Part shown: one piece after another, positions 9,801 through 19,275 of the stretch | How the letters are laid out: every line of letters begins with the position of its first letter | Position numbering within the stretch: position 1 is the first letter of the stretch | Assembly (NCBI RefSeq): GCF_016702655.1 | Contig: NZ_JADJDO010000017.1 | Coordinates: 1-46,547 of the forward strand | DNA: 46,547 nucleotides | Reading direction: 5' to 3' | Source of the DNA: Ideonella sp. | GTDB taxonomy: Bacteria; Pseudomonadota; Gammaproteobacteria; Burkholderiales; Burkholderiaceae_C | Made by a program: the position numbers and the translations under genes | Notes under the pieces: generated by a model | The model's input: only the letters and a program-made list of their open reading frames with translations | The model's database searches: none | What the model was told of the DNA's origin: nothing

Positions 9801-10439
9801 CGCTGCCGTCGCAAAGCGAACCGGCGAGTTTGAGTGAGACCCAACATCCGCTGTAGCGCGACATTGCGACCGCATGCAGTCCAAATTCGAGAAATTCCGC
9901 GACCGACGCAGGGTACAGAACCGGGATCCCGGAGTGCTCGAACGAGAATTCCTGCTGGTAGGGCACAGTCGAGCTTTTGGCTTCGTGGTCCTCGCCGCTG
10001 AAGATGACCACGGCACCGAGTTTGCTTGTCCCCGCGAAGTTGCCGTGCTTGATCGCGTCGCCCGCGCGGTCGAGGCCCGGCCCTTTGCCGTACCAGTACC
10101 CAGTCACCCCATCGACGTCCGGGTGTGGATGCTGGTCAGCATCTGCGTCCCCATCAGCGCTCCCACCGCAGACTCTTCGTTCTGGGCCGGCGCGTGATGT
10201 ACAGAGTATTTCTTCAGGAGTGCAGACGCACTGTGCAACACGAGGTCGAGACCGCTGAGCGGCGATCCGGGATAGCCAGTTACAAAAGACGCGGTGCGCA
10301 GGCCATCTCGGGCATCCCGCCGCTGCTGATCGATCATGAGGCGCGTGAGCGCCTGTATTCCGCTCAGGAAAACCTGCCCGCGTTCAAGTTCGTAGCGATC
10401 GTCGAGCGAAGGTTCCCGGAGGTGATTGATATTTAACAT
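6895..10439 (-). CDS. Indolepyruvate-type ferredoxin oxidoreductase, single-chain form, four frameshifts
   Basis: About 1,180 residues when repaired. This one-chain 2-oxoacid:ferredoxin oxidoreductase family decarboxylates aryl-pyruvates to aryl-acyl-CoA and reduces ferredoxin. Order of parts: pyrimidine-binding domain (TASFVTGYPGSPLSGLD, near residue 50), the FCSGCPHN segment, thiamine motif GDGGLFHSAYFN...LYNGAIANTGG, a cysteine cluster (VCENCGACGEVANC, then SSCNQDQSC), the gamma domain (PGVGGTGVITANAILGQAA) and a C-terminal helical domain ending at 6895. Frame changes lie near 10128-10134, 9771-9778, 8531-8541 and 7751-7757; each needs one base to mend, so the gene may be intact in the organism. 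It is the last gene of the long minus-strand run and a likely source of reduced ferredoxin for the island's Fe-S enzymes. Confidence 0.8.
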
Positions 10440-10464
10440 TGTGCTGTTCCTTGCATGAACATCT

Positions 10465-10493
10465 CAGGAGGTAATGTGTTGCACTTCATATTT
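10465..10493. mobile_element. Solitary IS30-end relic in the 10440-10598 gap
   Basis: GTGTTGCACTTCATATTT (10476-10493) is identical to the right end of the IS30 element at 15236-15253, and CAGGAGGTAATGTGTTGC (10465-10482) is identical to the opposite strand of 15214-15231. No transposase accompanies it. A short frame to the right (about 10496-10582) could be the tail of a destroyed gene, but I cannot identify it. Confidence 0.5.
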
Positions 10494-10598
10494 GGGGCCG
10501 AGTGCCGCATTGGAAAAGCATCAACAAACGCAAGGCGCCGCTACCCGAAGCGGACGAGTGGAAAGACAAGACCGGCACAAGCTGCAGCATCTGATTCG

Positions 10599-13500
10599 CT
10601 AGACTACCGACCGCTCCAGCCGCAACTCATGGACGCAGGCGCTGATCCATTGCGTGGTTAGTTTTTCCTGTAATGAATTCTGTGCCAGGCGTGCACCCAG
10701 TCCGGCAAAATCGACGCTATCAAGCGGTTGATCTTGGTTGAAACAGGAAAAGACATAGGTCACTTTCCCCGTCACCGGGTCACACTGGGGCTGCAGACAC
10801 TGGGCGCAAATTTCTTTCATCATGCATTGCATCGGCGAGTTGATCGACGCAATGGCGAAGTGCCCGTCCTTGAAGTACGGCTTGAGTTGATTGTGACGGG
10901 CCAATCCTACAGCAGCCATCATGCGGTCGGAACCAATCGCGATGATCCGACCAACCGCCTGCGTCGGTATCGGCGCTTCTCCGAGCTCGCCGCGGGTATA
11001 AGCGGCAATCGCCTGCACCATGTTGCCGCAAAAGGTCTTGTCCTGCGGCCGCCCCGGAGTGAAACCGGGCGCCTCGTCGCAACACCATACGATGACGTCG
11101 GCCGCTGCCTCGATCTCCTCGACCTTGTAGCGGTCAATCGCCTTCTTGTAGCCGGCGAAGTACAACACCTTGGAGCCCGCAGCGCGAAAGGCAGCTCCGA
11201 TCGAAAACAATACCGCATTGCCCAAGCCGCCACCAACCAGCATGACGGTTTCATTGGCTTCGATATGCGTGGGCATGCCTGTTGGCCCCATCAATATGAC
11301 CGGCTCGCCGGGCTGCAGGGCTGCCACCAAGTTGGCCGAACCACCCATTTCCAGCACGATGCAGGCAATCAACCCTTTCTTCACATCAACCCAGGCGCCG
11401 GTCAGCGCCAGGCCTTCCATCGCCATGCGGGTACCGTGCACAAGGGGCGCCAGCGATTCAAAATTTTGCAGCCGGAAGAACTGACCGGGCTTGAATTGCG
11501 CCGCCGCAAATGGTGCGCGCAACACCACTTCGACGATATTTGGGGTCAGGCGCGTTACCTCATGCACGGTGACACGCAAGCCGCTGTTTAGTCTGGCAAA
11601 AAAAACACTGTCGTCCTCACTCAAGGCGGGTGGTTGCTGTGCCAGCACCCTTGATACAATCGGGTACCCCTGCTTGGCCGAGCCCATGGCCTTGACCACA
11701 TTGCCAAAATATGACGGGTGCAAGTCGCCAAAGAAGGAAATGAACTTGCCACTGTGTCCCTTGCTCAATAAAATGTCAGGTTGCGCCGGTTTAGAGATCC
11801 CAGGCTCTGGCCTTAACGGTGTGCCGGCTTCATCACAGGCGGCGAAATAGCGTCCGTCAAGCTTGAAATGCGTCGCGTCTTCGCGCGCCAATACCGTGTT
11901 CGGGTGCGTGCCGGCAGCGACAAATATGGCGCGCCCGGGCAGCGTGACTTCTTCGCCGTCGCTCCACTTGCCATCAGCATCACGCACTTGCGCGCGAAAC
12001 TTCATAGCGCAAGCGGCGCCGAATGAATCGACCACCACCGCCTGCGGGTTCAGGCACTCGGCATAGACGATGCCCTCTTCCAATGCTTTCTCGATCTCTT
12101 CGTGATTAAGCGTATAGGCCGGACTGTCGAACATGCGTTTGCGATAGGCCAGAGTCACACCACCCCAGGAATTGAGCAATTCCAGAATCCTTGCAGGTGT
12201 GCCGGTAGCGGCGGCACGCGCTCGCTCGGCCCGAATTGCCTTTGCGTGGCGGATGAATTCATCGCCAATTTCGGACTCTTCTGCGGCCCAACTCGCCCTG
12301 ATGGTGGCCTCACCCCGCTGGGCGCACAGCGACTCAAAACGAGCCAGGAACTTCTCTACCTGCACTGGGTAATAGGCCAGCGACTCGGTCGCGGTATCAA
12401 TGCCGGTCAAGCCGCCACCAATCACCAATACCGGCAGGCGCAACTGCATATTAGCCAGCGAATCAGATTTTGCAGCACCGGTCAACTGCAGCGCCATCAG
12501 AAAATCCGATGCCGTGCGCACACCGCGCGCCAGCGCGTTAGGGATATTCAAGATGGTGGGGCGCCCGGCACCCATGGCCAGCGCGATATGGTCAAAGCCC
12601 ATTTGAAACGCCTGCTCCGCATCCAGCGTGCCACCGAACCGGACGCCGCCAAACATCAGGAATTCGGCGCGGCGCTCCAGCAGCAGGCGCACGACTTTCA
12701 GGAAGTTCTTGTCCCAGCGCACGGTGATGCCATATTCGGCAACCCCACCAAAGCCGGCCAGCACGCGCTGATCCAGATCCTCGAATATGCTGCCGATTTG
12801 CTGTACCGGAGCGAAGGTGGCACGACTGCCGTCGCTGCGCACGCCGCTCAGGTTTTCTGGCAGTGGCTCGATCTTCAACCCGTCAATCGCCACTACCGTG
12901 TGGCCTTCGTTGAGCAGATGATGCGCCAGCGTATAGCCGGCCGGCCCCAAGCCGGTGATCAAAACCCGACAGCCGGTGCGCGCACGGGGATAGGGCCGGC
13001 GCAAGTTGAGCGGATTCCAGCGCGTCAGCAAGGAATATATTTCCAGGCCAAAGGGCAGCGCCAACACGTCTTTCACCGTGCGCGTCTCGACCTGCGGGAT
13101 GTTGACCGGTTCCTGCTTCTGATAAATGCAGGACTTCATGCAGTCGTTGCAAATCCGGTGCCCGGTGGCTGCCACCATCGGGTTGTCCACGACGATCATT
13201 GCCAGTGCCGCAACCGGGTTTCCACTGCCCTTGAGCGTGTGAAACTCTGATATTTTTTCGCTCAGCGGGCAACCTGCCTGCACCACGTTGAACACCGATT
13301 TCTTGTAGGCTGCCTTGCCGCGCAGCGCAGGGGCGTCCTTGCCCTGCTTCTCTTTCAAACCGGTGGAGCAGGAATCCTTGCCTTGCACGTGACACAAAAT
13401 GCAATAGTCCACCTGCTCGAGCGCGCCACGCAGGTCGGTGCCATGATCGGTCACCGAGAAACCCTTGCGCCGGCGGATATGTTCCACCGCAACGGTGTAG

Positions 13501-14123
13501 GTGCCATAGCCCTGATGTTCTGATTTCTGCGCGGTAGGTACCAGATCTTCGGCAGCCATATCGCGTACGCCGCGAAACAGCACGCCGTCGGGATGCGCCG
13601 CCTGGCCGGCTTTGGTATGAAAGGCCCAGGCCGAGTAACGCCGTGCCAACTCAAGCTGTGACGCGTGCGCGGATTCGTCTTCCAGCCATGCTGAAATCAA
13701 TTGGGCAAAACGCAACTCGTCAAAACTGCCGCCCAAGCAGGCCAGCATGTCAGCGCGCAATTGCACTCCGTCAAAGGTGGCAGCCTCGTTGGCGTCAATC
13801 ATTTTTGCCGCCGTACGCTTGACAAATTTGCGCTTGATCACGTACAGCGGAGCCAATTCACTATGTGTGGCGATGAGTGCGTCAACCTGAGCTTCAATCT
13901 GAAACAGGCCGGCAATGAAGTCTTCAAGAAACGGACCGACGGCAATCAACAACGTTGATTCCTGTTTCGCGGTCAAGCTCTCGGGCTCCAGGCGCGATTT
14001 GACCAGTTGTTCGCACAAGGCGGGCTCTGCAGCGGCCAACTTCTGGAGAAACAGCGCATCAAGCGCTAGCAAACCCTCGCGGGTATAAAGCTGAGCAAAG
14101 TGGATTCCAAAATTTAAACTCAA
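10599..14123 (-). CDS. Fused GltD-like / PyrK-like flavoprotein (Nfn-type NAD(P)H:ferredoxin oxidoreductase candidate)
   Basis: 1,174 residues, intact. Residues 1-230 are an uncharacterised helical extension. Next come cysteine motifs CILCHVQGKDSC (about 241) and CNDCMKSC (about 325), as in the Fe-S domain of glutamate synthase small subunit and NfnB. Two dinucleotide-binding folds follow: GLGPAGYTLAHHLL (about 391) and VIGGGLTGIDTATES (near 575). The last ~300 residues resemble PyrK/NfnA: FKPGQFFRLQ, LVGGGLGNAVLFSIG, and a terminal cysteine set CMMKEICAQCLQPQC...CF. NfnAB couples NADH, NADPH and ferredoxin by electron bifurcation; here both halves sit in one chain. The role is inferred. It lies between the ligase and the IOR in the minus-strand run, which suggests supply of low-potential electrons to the reductases. 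Confidence 0.75.
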   Translation of the reverse strand: MSLNFGIHFAQLYTREGLLALDALFLQKLAAAEPALCEQLVKSRLEPESLTAKQESTLLIAVGPFLEDFIAGLFQIEAQVDALIATHSELAPLYVIKRKFVKRTAAKMIDANEAATFDGVQLRADMLACLGGSFDELRFAQLISAWLEDESAHASQLELARRYSAWAFHTKAGQAAHPDGVLFRGVRDMAAEDLVPTAQKSEHQGYGTYTVAVEHIRRRKGFSVTDHGTDLRGALEQVDYCILCHVQGKDSCSTGLKEKQGKDAPALRGKAAYKKSVFNVVQAGCPLSEKISEFHTLKGSGNPVAALAMIVVDNPMVAATGHRICNDCMKSCIYQKQEPVNIPQVETRTVKDVLALPFGLEIYSLLTRWNPLNLRRPYPRARTGCRVLITGLGPAGYTLAHHLLNEGHTVVAIDGLKIEPLPENLSGVRSDGSRATFAPVQQIGSIFEDLDQRVLAGFGGVAEYGITVRWDKNFLKVVRLLLERRAEFLMFGGVRFGGTLDAEQAFQMGFDHIALAMGAGRPTILNIPNALARGVRTASDFLMALQLTGAAKSDSLANMQLRLPVLVIGGGLTGIDTATESLAYYPVQVEKFLARFESLCAQRGEATIRASWAAEESEIGDEFIRHAKAIRAERARAAATGTPARILELLNSWGGVTLAYRKRMFDSPAYTLNHEEIEKALEEGIVYAECLNPQAVVVDSFGAACAMKFRAQVRDADGKWSDGEEVTLPGRAIFVAAGTHPNTVLAREDATHFKLDGRYFAACDEAGTPLRPEPGISKPAQPDILLSKGHSGKFISFFGDLHPSYFGNVVKAMGSAKQGYPIVSRVLAQQPPALSEDDSVFFARLNSGLRVTVHEVTRLTPNIVEVVLRAPFAAAQFKPGQFFRLQNFESLAPLVHGTRMAMEGLALTGAWVDVKKGLIACIVLEMGGSANLVAALQPGEPVILMGPTGMPTHIEANETVMLVGGGLGNAVLFSIGAAFRAAGSKVLYFAGYKKAIDRYKVEEIEAAADVIVWCCDEAPGFTPGRPQDKTFCGNMVQAIAAYTRGELGEAPIPTQAVGRIIAIGSDRMMAAVGLARHNQLKPYFKDGHFAIASINSPMQCMMKEICAQCLQPQCDPVTGKVTYVFSCFNQDQPLDSVDFAGLGARLAQNSLQEKLTTQWISACVHELRLERSVV

Positions 14124-14147
14124 AATTACCTCTGCCCGATAGGGGTG

Positions 14148-15257
14148 GTTTCAAGGTCGAAGCGCAACGAGTTGATGATGATGCTTAAAGAAGTCGAAGG
14201 ACTCTGGCATAAACAATTCGGCGGGGCACTTCTAGCCGAGGCTTTTTCTCGGGCAGGTGTTGAGCTGCCAGGCCACGGCATCGAGTTCTGCCTGCGTGAA
14301 GCCGGACAGCTCAATCCCCTTGGGGAAGTACTGGCGCAGCAGGCCGTTGATGTTCTCGTTAATGCCACGCTGCCAAGGGCTGTGTGGGTCGGCGAAGTAG
14401 ACCTTCACGCCGGTCATTTCGGTCAGCCGCTCGTGTTGGGCCATCTCGCGTCCTTGATCGTAGGTCATGGAAAGCCGTCGCTGCGCATCGATCCGGTTCA
14501 GGACAGTGCTGAAGCCGGTCACCGCCGCATCCGCGCTGGCGCCGTCCATCTTGGCCAGGGTCACGAACAGCGAGGTTCGTTCCACCAAGGTGCCAATGGC
14601 CGAGACGTTGCGGGCGCCTTTGATCAGATATCCCTCCCAGTGGCCCGGAATGATGCGCTCATCGACCTCTGGCGGACGCAGGTGGATGCTGACCATGTTG
14701 GGGATGATGCTCCGGCGATCCTCGTCCCTGGCACGCGGCCGGCGGCTTTTGCGCGCTTGGCGCAGATAGGCGATCAACTCGCTGCGCAACTTACCCCGCG
14801 GTATGGTGCAGAGCGCCGTGTAGATAGTCTCGTGGCTGACCTGCAGGCTGGACTGGTCCGGCAGTATGCCCGCAATCTGCTCGGGAGAATGGCGTGTGCG
14901 CAGCAGGCGCATGACATGGCCCCAGAGCGGGCCATCCGGCGCAAGGCGCGGTGAAGTCCTTGGCGCTCGCGCCAAGGCATCGGCGCGCTGCTGGGCGGCA
15001 GGCGCACAATAGCCGCCGGCCACCGGCGGATGCCCGCGCTTTCGCGGCGTCGCGGCCGGATCGCACCAGCCGTTGTGGTTCAATTCACGACTGATTGTGC
15101 TCGGCACGCGATGCACACTGCGGGCAATTGCCCGCAGTGTGCATCCCTGCTCAAGACTCAGTTGGGTCATCGTGCGCTCTTCACAACTCAGGTGTTTGTA
15201 GTTCGTTCCCATCGCAACACATTACCTCCTGGTAAGTGTTGCACTTCATATTTAAGG
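14148..15257 (-). mobile_element. IS30-family insertion sequence
   Basis: About 1.1 kb. The transposase gene fills it. The ends are imperfect inverted repeats: TTTCAAGGTCGAAGCGCAAC at about 14149 on the left, and on the right the reverse complement of 15236-15255, sharing GAAG-x-GCAAC. It sits between the Nfn-like gene and the CoA ligase, both read in the same direction as the transposase, so it splits the minus-strand run. The exact ends and target duplication are not certain. Confidence 0.75.
14151..15212 (-). pseudogene. IS30 transposase with a premature amber stop
   Basis: DDE transposase of the IS30 family. N-terminal helix-turn-helix (LSLEQGCTLRAIARSVHRVP, STISRELNHNG), then the catalytic core with PGHWEGYLIKG, TYDQGREMAQHERL and the terminal Glu region SPWQRGINENINGLLRQYFPKG. 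The open frame ends at 14232 with PRKSLG followed by TAG. Reading through that TAG, where the family has Trp, gives a normal tail beginning WKCPAELF and a stop at 14151 within the left inverted repeat. A TGG-to-TAG change would explain this. Only about 27 residues are lost, so activity may be reduced but is not ruled out. Confidence 0.85.
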
Positions 15258-15315
15258 TTGAGGGCAGTAAAGTACGGAGAGCATCACCTGATCGAGTGCG
15301 TCATCCGGAGTTTCG

Positions 15316-17286
15316 TTATGCCGGAATCTTGAGCTGCCTCTTGATGATCTTGCGGGTCGGCGTGAGCGGCATCTCGGGCACGACCACCAGCCGCTCGGGC
15401 AGTTTGGTCTTGGCAATATTGTGCAGCAACAAGAATTCGGTCACCTCTTCGAGCGCGAGCGCAGAGGCGCCCGGGCGCAAGGTCACGAAGCAGCAAGCGC
15501 GCTCGCCCAGCACCGGGTCGGGCATCGGTACTATGGCCGACTGGAGAACTTTCGGGTGCGCATCAAGAAGATCCTCGACGTCGCGCGGATTGAATTTGAC
15601 TCCGCCGCGATTGATGATGTCCTTGTCCCTGCCGGTGATGGCAACGTTGCCCTCGGCGTCCGCCGTCGCCAGATCGCCGGTTCGATACCAGCGGTCTGCC
15701 GTGAATGCAGTCTGGTTGGCCGCGTCATTGTCGAAGAAACCCGGAAACAGCAAACAACCACGCACCTGCAACTCGCCTTCCTGGTTCGCTGCGCAGGGAC
15801 TGCCGTCGGGTTTGAGAATGCGCACCTCGGTACCGGGACTCGGCCGTCCCGCTGTGCTGGCTGCGACATCGGGCGCATCGCCGGGCCGTGTGTAAAGTGC
15901 GCCCTGCGTTTCGGTCATGCCCCAGAGCTGGATGACCGCGCAGTCCGGAATCTTTGCCTGGAACCAGCGCACCAGTTCTGGCGGGCAAGCGCTGCCCGAC
16001 AGGATAGCAAGCTTCAGTGAGCCGAAATCGTATTTTTCGAAAAGTCCCAACGCGCGACAGGCAGCAATATGCGCCGGGCCGGCCCACAGGCCGCTCGGTT
16101 TGTCGCGCTCGATGCTCAGCGCGAGTTCGGGCGGAGAGAACACCGGCAGCAGCACTACTGCGGCGCCCGCCGACCATGCGACATGGAGGCTATAGAGCCC
16201 GAACAGGTGCGAGAAGGGCGCAGCGGATAGAATCCGGTGGGGACTGGTTCCCCGATGCTCGAGGGCACCGAGGCGAGCATTCGACAACATGGTGTGGTAG
16301 CTGTGCGGCACAGCCTTGGGCGCAGAGATCGTTCCGGAAGTATACAGAAGCAGGAACGGATCGCTCGCCACTGGCGCCGGTACGGCTTGCGCTGCAAGCG
16401 GTGACGACTTTTCGATTAGATCGCCGAGGGACAATGTGCCATCAGCTCTTTCCCCAAGCGCGATCACTGTCTTCAGTGTCGGAATCGACGCCCGCATCGA
16501 GCAATACGCTTCCGCCGGGGACCAATCATTGTCACGCACGAGGCAGATCGCTGCCACCGCACGGTTGTGGATAAGCAGGGGGGCGAGCTCGGCGTCTCGA
16601 TACGCCATGTGGATCGCGGACATCACCGCGCCGAGCCGGCAGATTGCCAGATAGGCGAGCACAAACTCGGTCACGTTGGGCAACTGCACTGCTACAACTT
16701 CGCCCCTCGCAACGCCTGCAAGTCGCAGGCCTTCGGCCAGGCACGCTGAGCGATCCGCGAGTTCGCGCCAGGAAATTGTGACGGAACCTTGAATCAGCGC
16801 AGGTGCCTCGGGCCGTTCCTTGGCATGACGCGCGATCCAGCCGCTGAGTGTGTCGTCGCGCCACCAGCCGCGTCTCAGGTATTCGCCTACCTGCTGCGGG
16901 TCGAAGGCCATCGCGGCGCGCAGGCGCAGCGCGTTTTCGCTGAAACGGAAGCGATCCTCAAGCCGTGTCACTTTTTCGGCGCGGAAACGCCGGCCGCCGC
17001 CCAAATCGAGGAGATAGGCCTGCTGCCCGATTTGCAGACGCCGGGATTCCTCGGTGTTGCGGATGAACATCACCTGCTCGCGGGTGAGGCCGATGCGCTC
17101 GGCGATTTGCACGTCAGCGAGCCCCATCGCCTCGCGCTGGCGTTCGATCTCGGCAAAGTCCAGATTTCGCACCGGATCGCCTTCACGCACCTGAATATTG
17201 TGACTCATGCAAAACACGGCATCGCCGAACGTCCGGATCATTTCTTCGGTGATGCCGATCTGATCGCGCGTCAAGCCCCGTGCCAT
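15316..17286 (-). CDS. AMP-forming acyl/aryl-CoA ligase with an unusual N-terminal extension
   Basis: 656 residues, about 120 longer than usual. The ligase body begins near residue 125. Its adenylate-binding P-loop (residues 315-324) reads YTSGTISAPK in place of the common TSGTTGxPKG. Later motifs are WGMTETQGALY, WYRTGDLA and the C-terminal hinge GRDKDIINRGGVKFNPRDVE, with the conserved Lys in RKIIKR near the end. Residues 1-110 are separate from the ligase fold and include a helix-turn-helix-like LADVQIAERIGLTREQVMFI. It activates a carboxylic acid with ATP and CoA; the best relatives are cyclohexanecarboxylate- and fatty-acid-type ligases, but the substrate is unknown. The ATG lies 4 bases after the stop of the preceding Fe-S gene, so the two are one operon. 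Confidence 0.8.
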   Translation of the reverse strand: MARGLTRDQIGITEEMIRTFGDAVFCMSHNIQVREGDPVRNLDFAEIERQREAMGLADVQIAERIGLTREQVMFIRNTEESRRLQIGQQAYLLDLGGGRRFRAEKVTRLEDRFRFSENALRLRAAMAFDPQQVGEYLRRGWWRDDTLSGWIARHAKERPEAPALIQGSVTISWRELADRSACLAEGLRLAGVARGEVVAVQLPNVTEFVLAYLAICRLGAVMSAIHMAYRDAELAPLLIHNRAVAAICLVRDNDWSPAEAYCSMRASIPTLKTVIALGERADGTLSLGDLIEKSSPLAAQAVPAPVASDPFLLLYTSGTISAPKAVPHSYHTMLSNARLGALEHRGTSPHRILSAAPFSHLFGLYSLHVAWSAGAAVVLLPVFSPPELALSIERDKPSGLWAGPAHIAACRALGLFEKYDFGSLKLAILSGSACPPELVRWFQAKIPDCAVIQLWGMTETQGALYTRPGDAPDVAASTAGRPSPGTEVRILKPDGSPCAANQEGELQVRGCLLFPGFFDNDAANQTAFTADRWYRTGDLATADAEGNVAITGRDKDIINRGGVKFNPRDVEDLLDAHPKVLQSAIVPMPDPVLGERACCFVTLRPGASALALEEVTEFLLLHNIAKTKLPERLVVVPEMPLTPTRKIIKRQLKIPA

Positions 17287-17290
17287 GGCG

Positions 17291-18236
17291 TCAGTCCTTT
17301 TTTGTTTGTGAGGCGATAGCCGCGGCTCGCACCGGCTCGGTGCGACTTATAACGTCGGCTTGCGGCGCCTGAGTCGCGAGCGGACAGACGCGCATACATT
17401 CGAAGCATTGCGCAAACCATGCACCCGACCCGGCCGAGACCTTGTACCAGAGCATCTTGCGGTCAGGGTCGAGCAGCCCCTCGGCACCGCGGGAGCGGAC
17501 TTCGTCACGCACGGCCTCCGCCAGCATCTTCGGGACGGTTTCGTATTCCTGAGTTAATTCCGCGCATAGCGCCATATCGTAGCGTGACTTCTTTTGTCGG
17601 CCTTGTTCGTCGACCTCGCCCTCGAGACATTGCGCCGGGCAGAACTTCATGCAGGGCGTGCGCCCGATTGAGCGGTACATGCTGACGCAGGAAGGCGCCG
17701 GGCAGGGATTGTCCGCCATTGGCTGGTCGGCGGGTAGCTCGAGCTCGGTAAACACCGAGGCGTAATACATGAAGCCGAACTCCGGATGCAGCAGGATGTC
17801 CCCGGCGAATGAGCGCGCGCCGATGCCCGCCAGTTCTGCGTGCAGTTTCAGGCTCTGCAGCGGCACCCGCGGGCCGCCTTCAGGGTCTAGATCGGGAGGC
17901 ACATAGGCGGAAGGTGCCCCGAATTTCTGCTCGATGAAAAAGGCGCAGGCGTAGGCGGCCGAATAAGCGCGCACTTCGGTCGACCCGGAGTAGGCCATTG
18001 CCTTCGCCGGGAGCTGCCATGCCCCACGAGTCTGTCCGCCAACCCCCGAGCGAGATGACTGATTTGACGCGTGGCATCAGATCAGTAGGCCGGTGGCCAG
18101 GCGGGGCGATCCGCTCGATCGTATCGAGATCGGGAACGCCGACCGCGAGTGCACCCCGTTTCTTGCAGAAGTCGACAATCGTCTGCTTGGCGATGACCGG
18201 ATCGACACCGGCAAAGTTCTCGCTCGAATTTTTCAT
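17291..18236 (-). CDS. QueG/reductive-dehalogenase-like double-cluster Fe-S protein A, one frameshift
   Basis: About 315 residues after repair. The N-terminal part (VGVPDLDTIERIAPPGHRPT, VKSVISLGGW) is joined to the rest by a one-base loss near 18019-18026, in a GGGG run. The second part has FFIEQKFGAPSAYVPPDLD and cysteine-rich segments CPAPSCVSMYRSIGRTPCMKFCPAQC and CFECMRVCPL, which is two [4Fe-4S] sites, though the first is spaced unlike its neighbours. The corrinoid-dependent QueG/RdhA superfamily is the closest recognisable group. It is the fourth in a row of such genes. Function unknown; no Tat signal, so it is cytoplasmic. Confidence 0.65.
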
Positions 18237-18303
18237 ACAACCTCGTTCGAAATTCCACGCTGCGATGGAGGGCCTGCATCAAAGTCCGGAACGATACGCC
18301 TGC

Positions 18304-19275
18304 TCATGCGTGCCGCCGCCACTGTGGACCAACGGACTCCACGGCGATTGACCCGGCTTCGCGATGAAACCTAATGCCGGCGGGAAAGTCCTGCAGGCGG
18401 TGTGGTGAGGCCTGCACTGCCGCAGCATCCTCGCCCACCGGACACACCTGCAGGCATTCCATGCAGCCGGTGAACGCGCCTTGGCGTAGAACCGCGAGGT
18501 TCTGCCAGAGTTCGCGGGTCGAGGTGCTGTCGATGAGTTTCTTCTGATCGGCGCCGCGGGCGGCGAAGGTTGCCTTGAGATGTTCGACGAATGCATCGGG
18601 TCCGAAGGGGTGCGCGCTTTTCAGACAGGCTGCTTCGTCGAGACTGCGTACCGACGCAAGATCGGCGCCGGCGGCGGCGCGAAGCGGAATCGCCTTTTCG
18701 GGGCAGATTGCCGCGCAGCGACCGCACGCTTCGAACCCCAGGCATAACTCCTTCTCGAGTGGCGAGTCCTGCACGAGCGCGAGGTTGGTCAGCAGGCCGC
18801 CGAAGTACACCCGTGGCCCGTACTGCGAAGTAAGTACGGCGTTGTTCAGGCCCCAGGTGCCCAGGCCCGACTCGACTGCCGCGGCGCGCAGTAGGCGTGA
18901 TCCCTGGCCAGCGGGCGTGTTGGCAGCCGCGCTCGTCTCCCGCGTGAAATCCACGAACAACGCGGGCACGGTCGCAGCCATCACGGCGTTTTGCTCCAGC
19001 CAATAGCCGAGTTCCCGGCTTGCAGTCTCGATCACCTGTGCGATCTGGCCACACGAGAACTGCTTTTGTCTGCGGTCGAGGGCCCCGCTCACGCCGTTCG
19101 GAATATGCTTGGCAAGAACCAGCAATGTCGTCAGCGTCGTCGAGATCGTACTGGGCTGGTCTTCCACCGGGAGCACTGCATCCAGACGCTCGGTGCTCGC
19201 AAATCCGATCAAGTCAAAACCACAGGTCTGCGCCTGTGCGCGGATGTCGTCCTTAGTAAGCGTCGGCATGCTCAT
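18304..19275 (-). CDS. QueG/reductive-dehalogenase-like Fe-S protein B
   Basis: 323 residues, intact. Shares with protein D the pattern LLVLAKHIPNGV, TPAGQGSRLLRAAAVESGLG, TWGLNNAVLTSQYGPRVYFG and cluster motifs CLGFEACGRCAAICP (first) and CMECLQVCPVGED (second). The GLGxxGxNxxxLxxxxGPRV text is the hallmark of the QueG/RdhA cobalamin-binding core. B and D look like paralogues. Its start overlaps the stop of gene C (ATGA), giving translational coupling. It probably reduces a substrate with electrons from ferredoxin; a second in-frame ATG at 19269 is also possible. Confidence 0.75.
   Translation of the reverse strand: MSMPTLTKDDIRAQAQTCGFDLIGFASTERLDAVLPVEDQPSTISTTLTTLLVLAKHIPNGVSGALDRRQKQFSCGQIAQVIETASRELGYWLEQNAVMAATVPALFVDFTRETSAAANTPAGQGSRLLRAAAVESGLGTWGLNNAVLTSQYGPRVYFGGLLTNLALVQDSPLEKELCLGFEACGRCAAICPEKAIPLRAAAGADLASVRSLDEAACLKSAHPFGPDAFVEHLKATFAARGADQKKLIDSTSTRELWQNLAVLRQGAFTGCMECLQVCPVGEDAAAVQASPHRLQDFPAGIRFHREAGSIAVESVGPQWRRHA

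Noticed and set aside
10496..10582. A possible gene tail beside the IS30 relic
   Set aside because: A 29-codon frame ending in a stop looks coding-like, but cannot be tied to any family.
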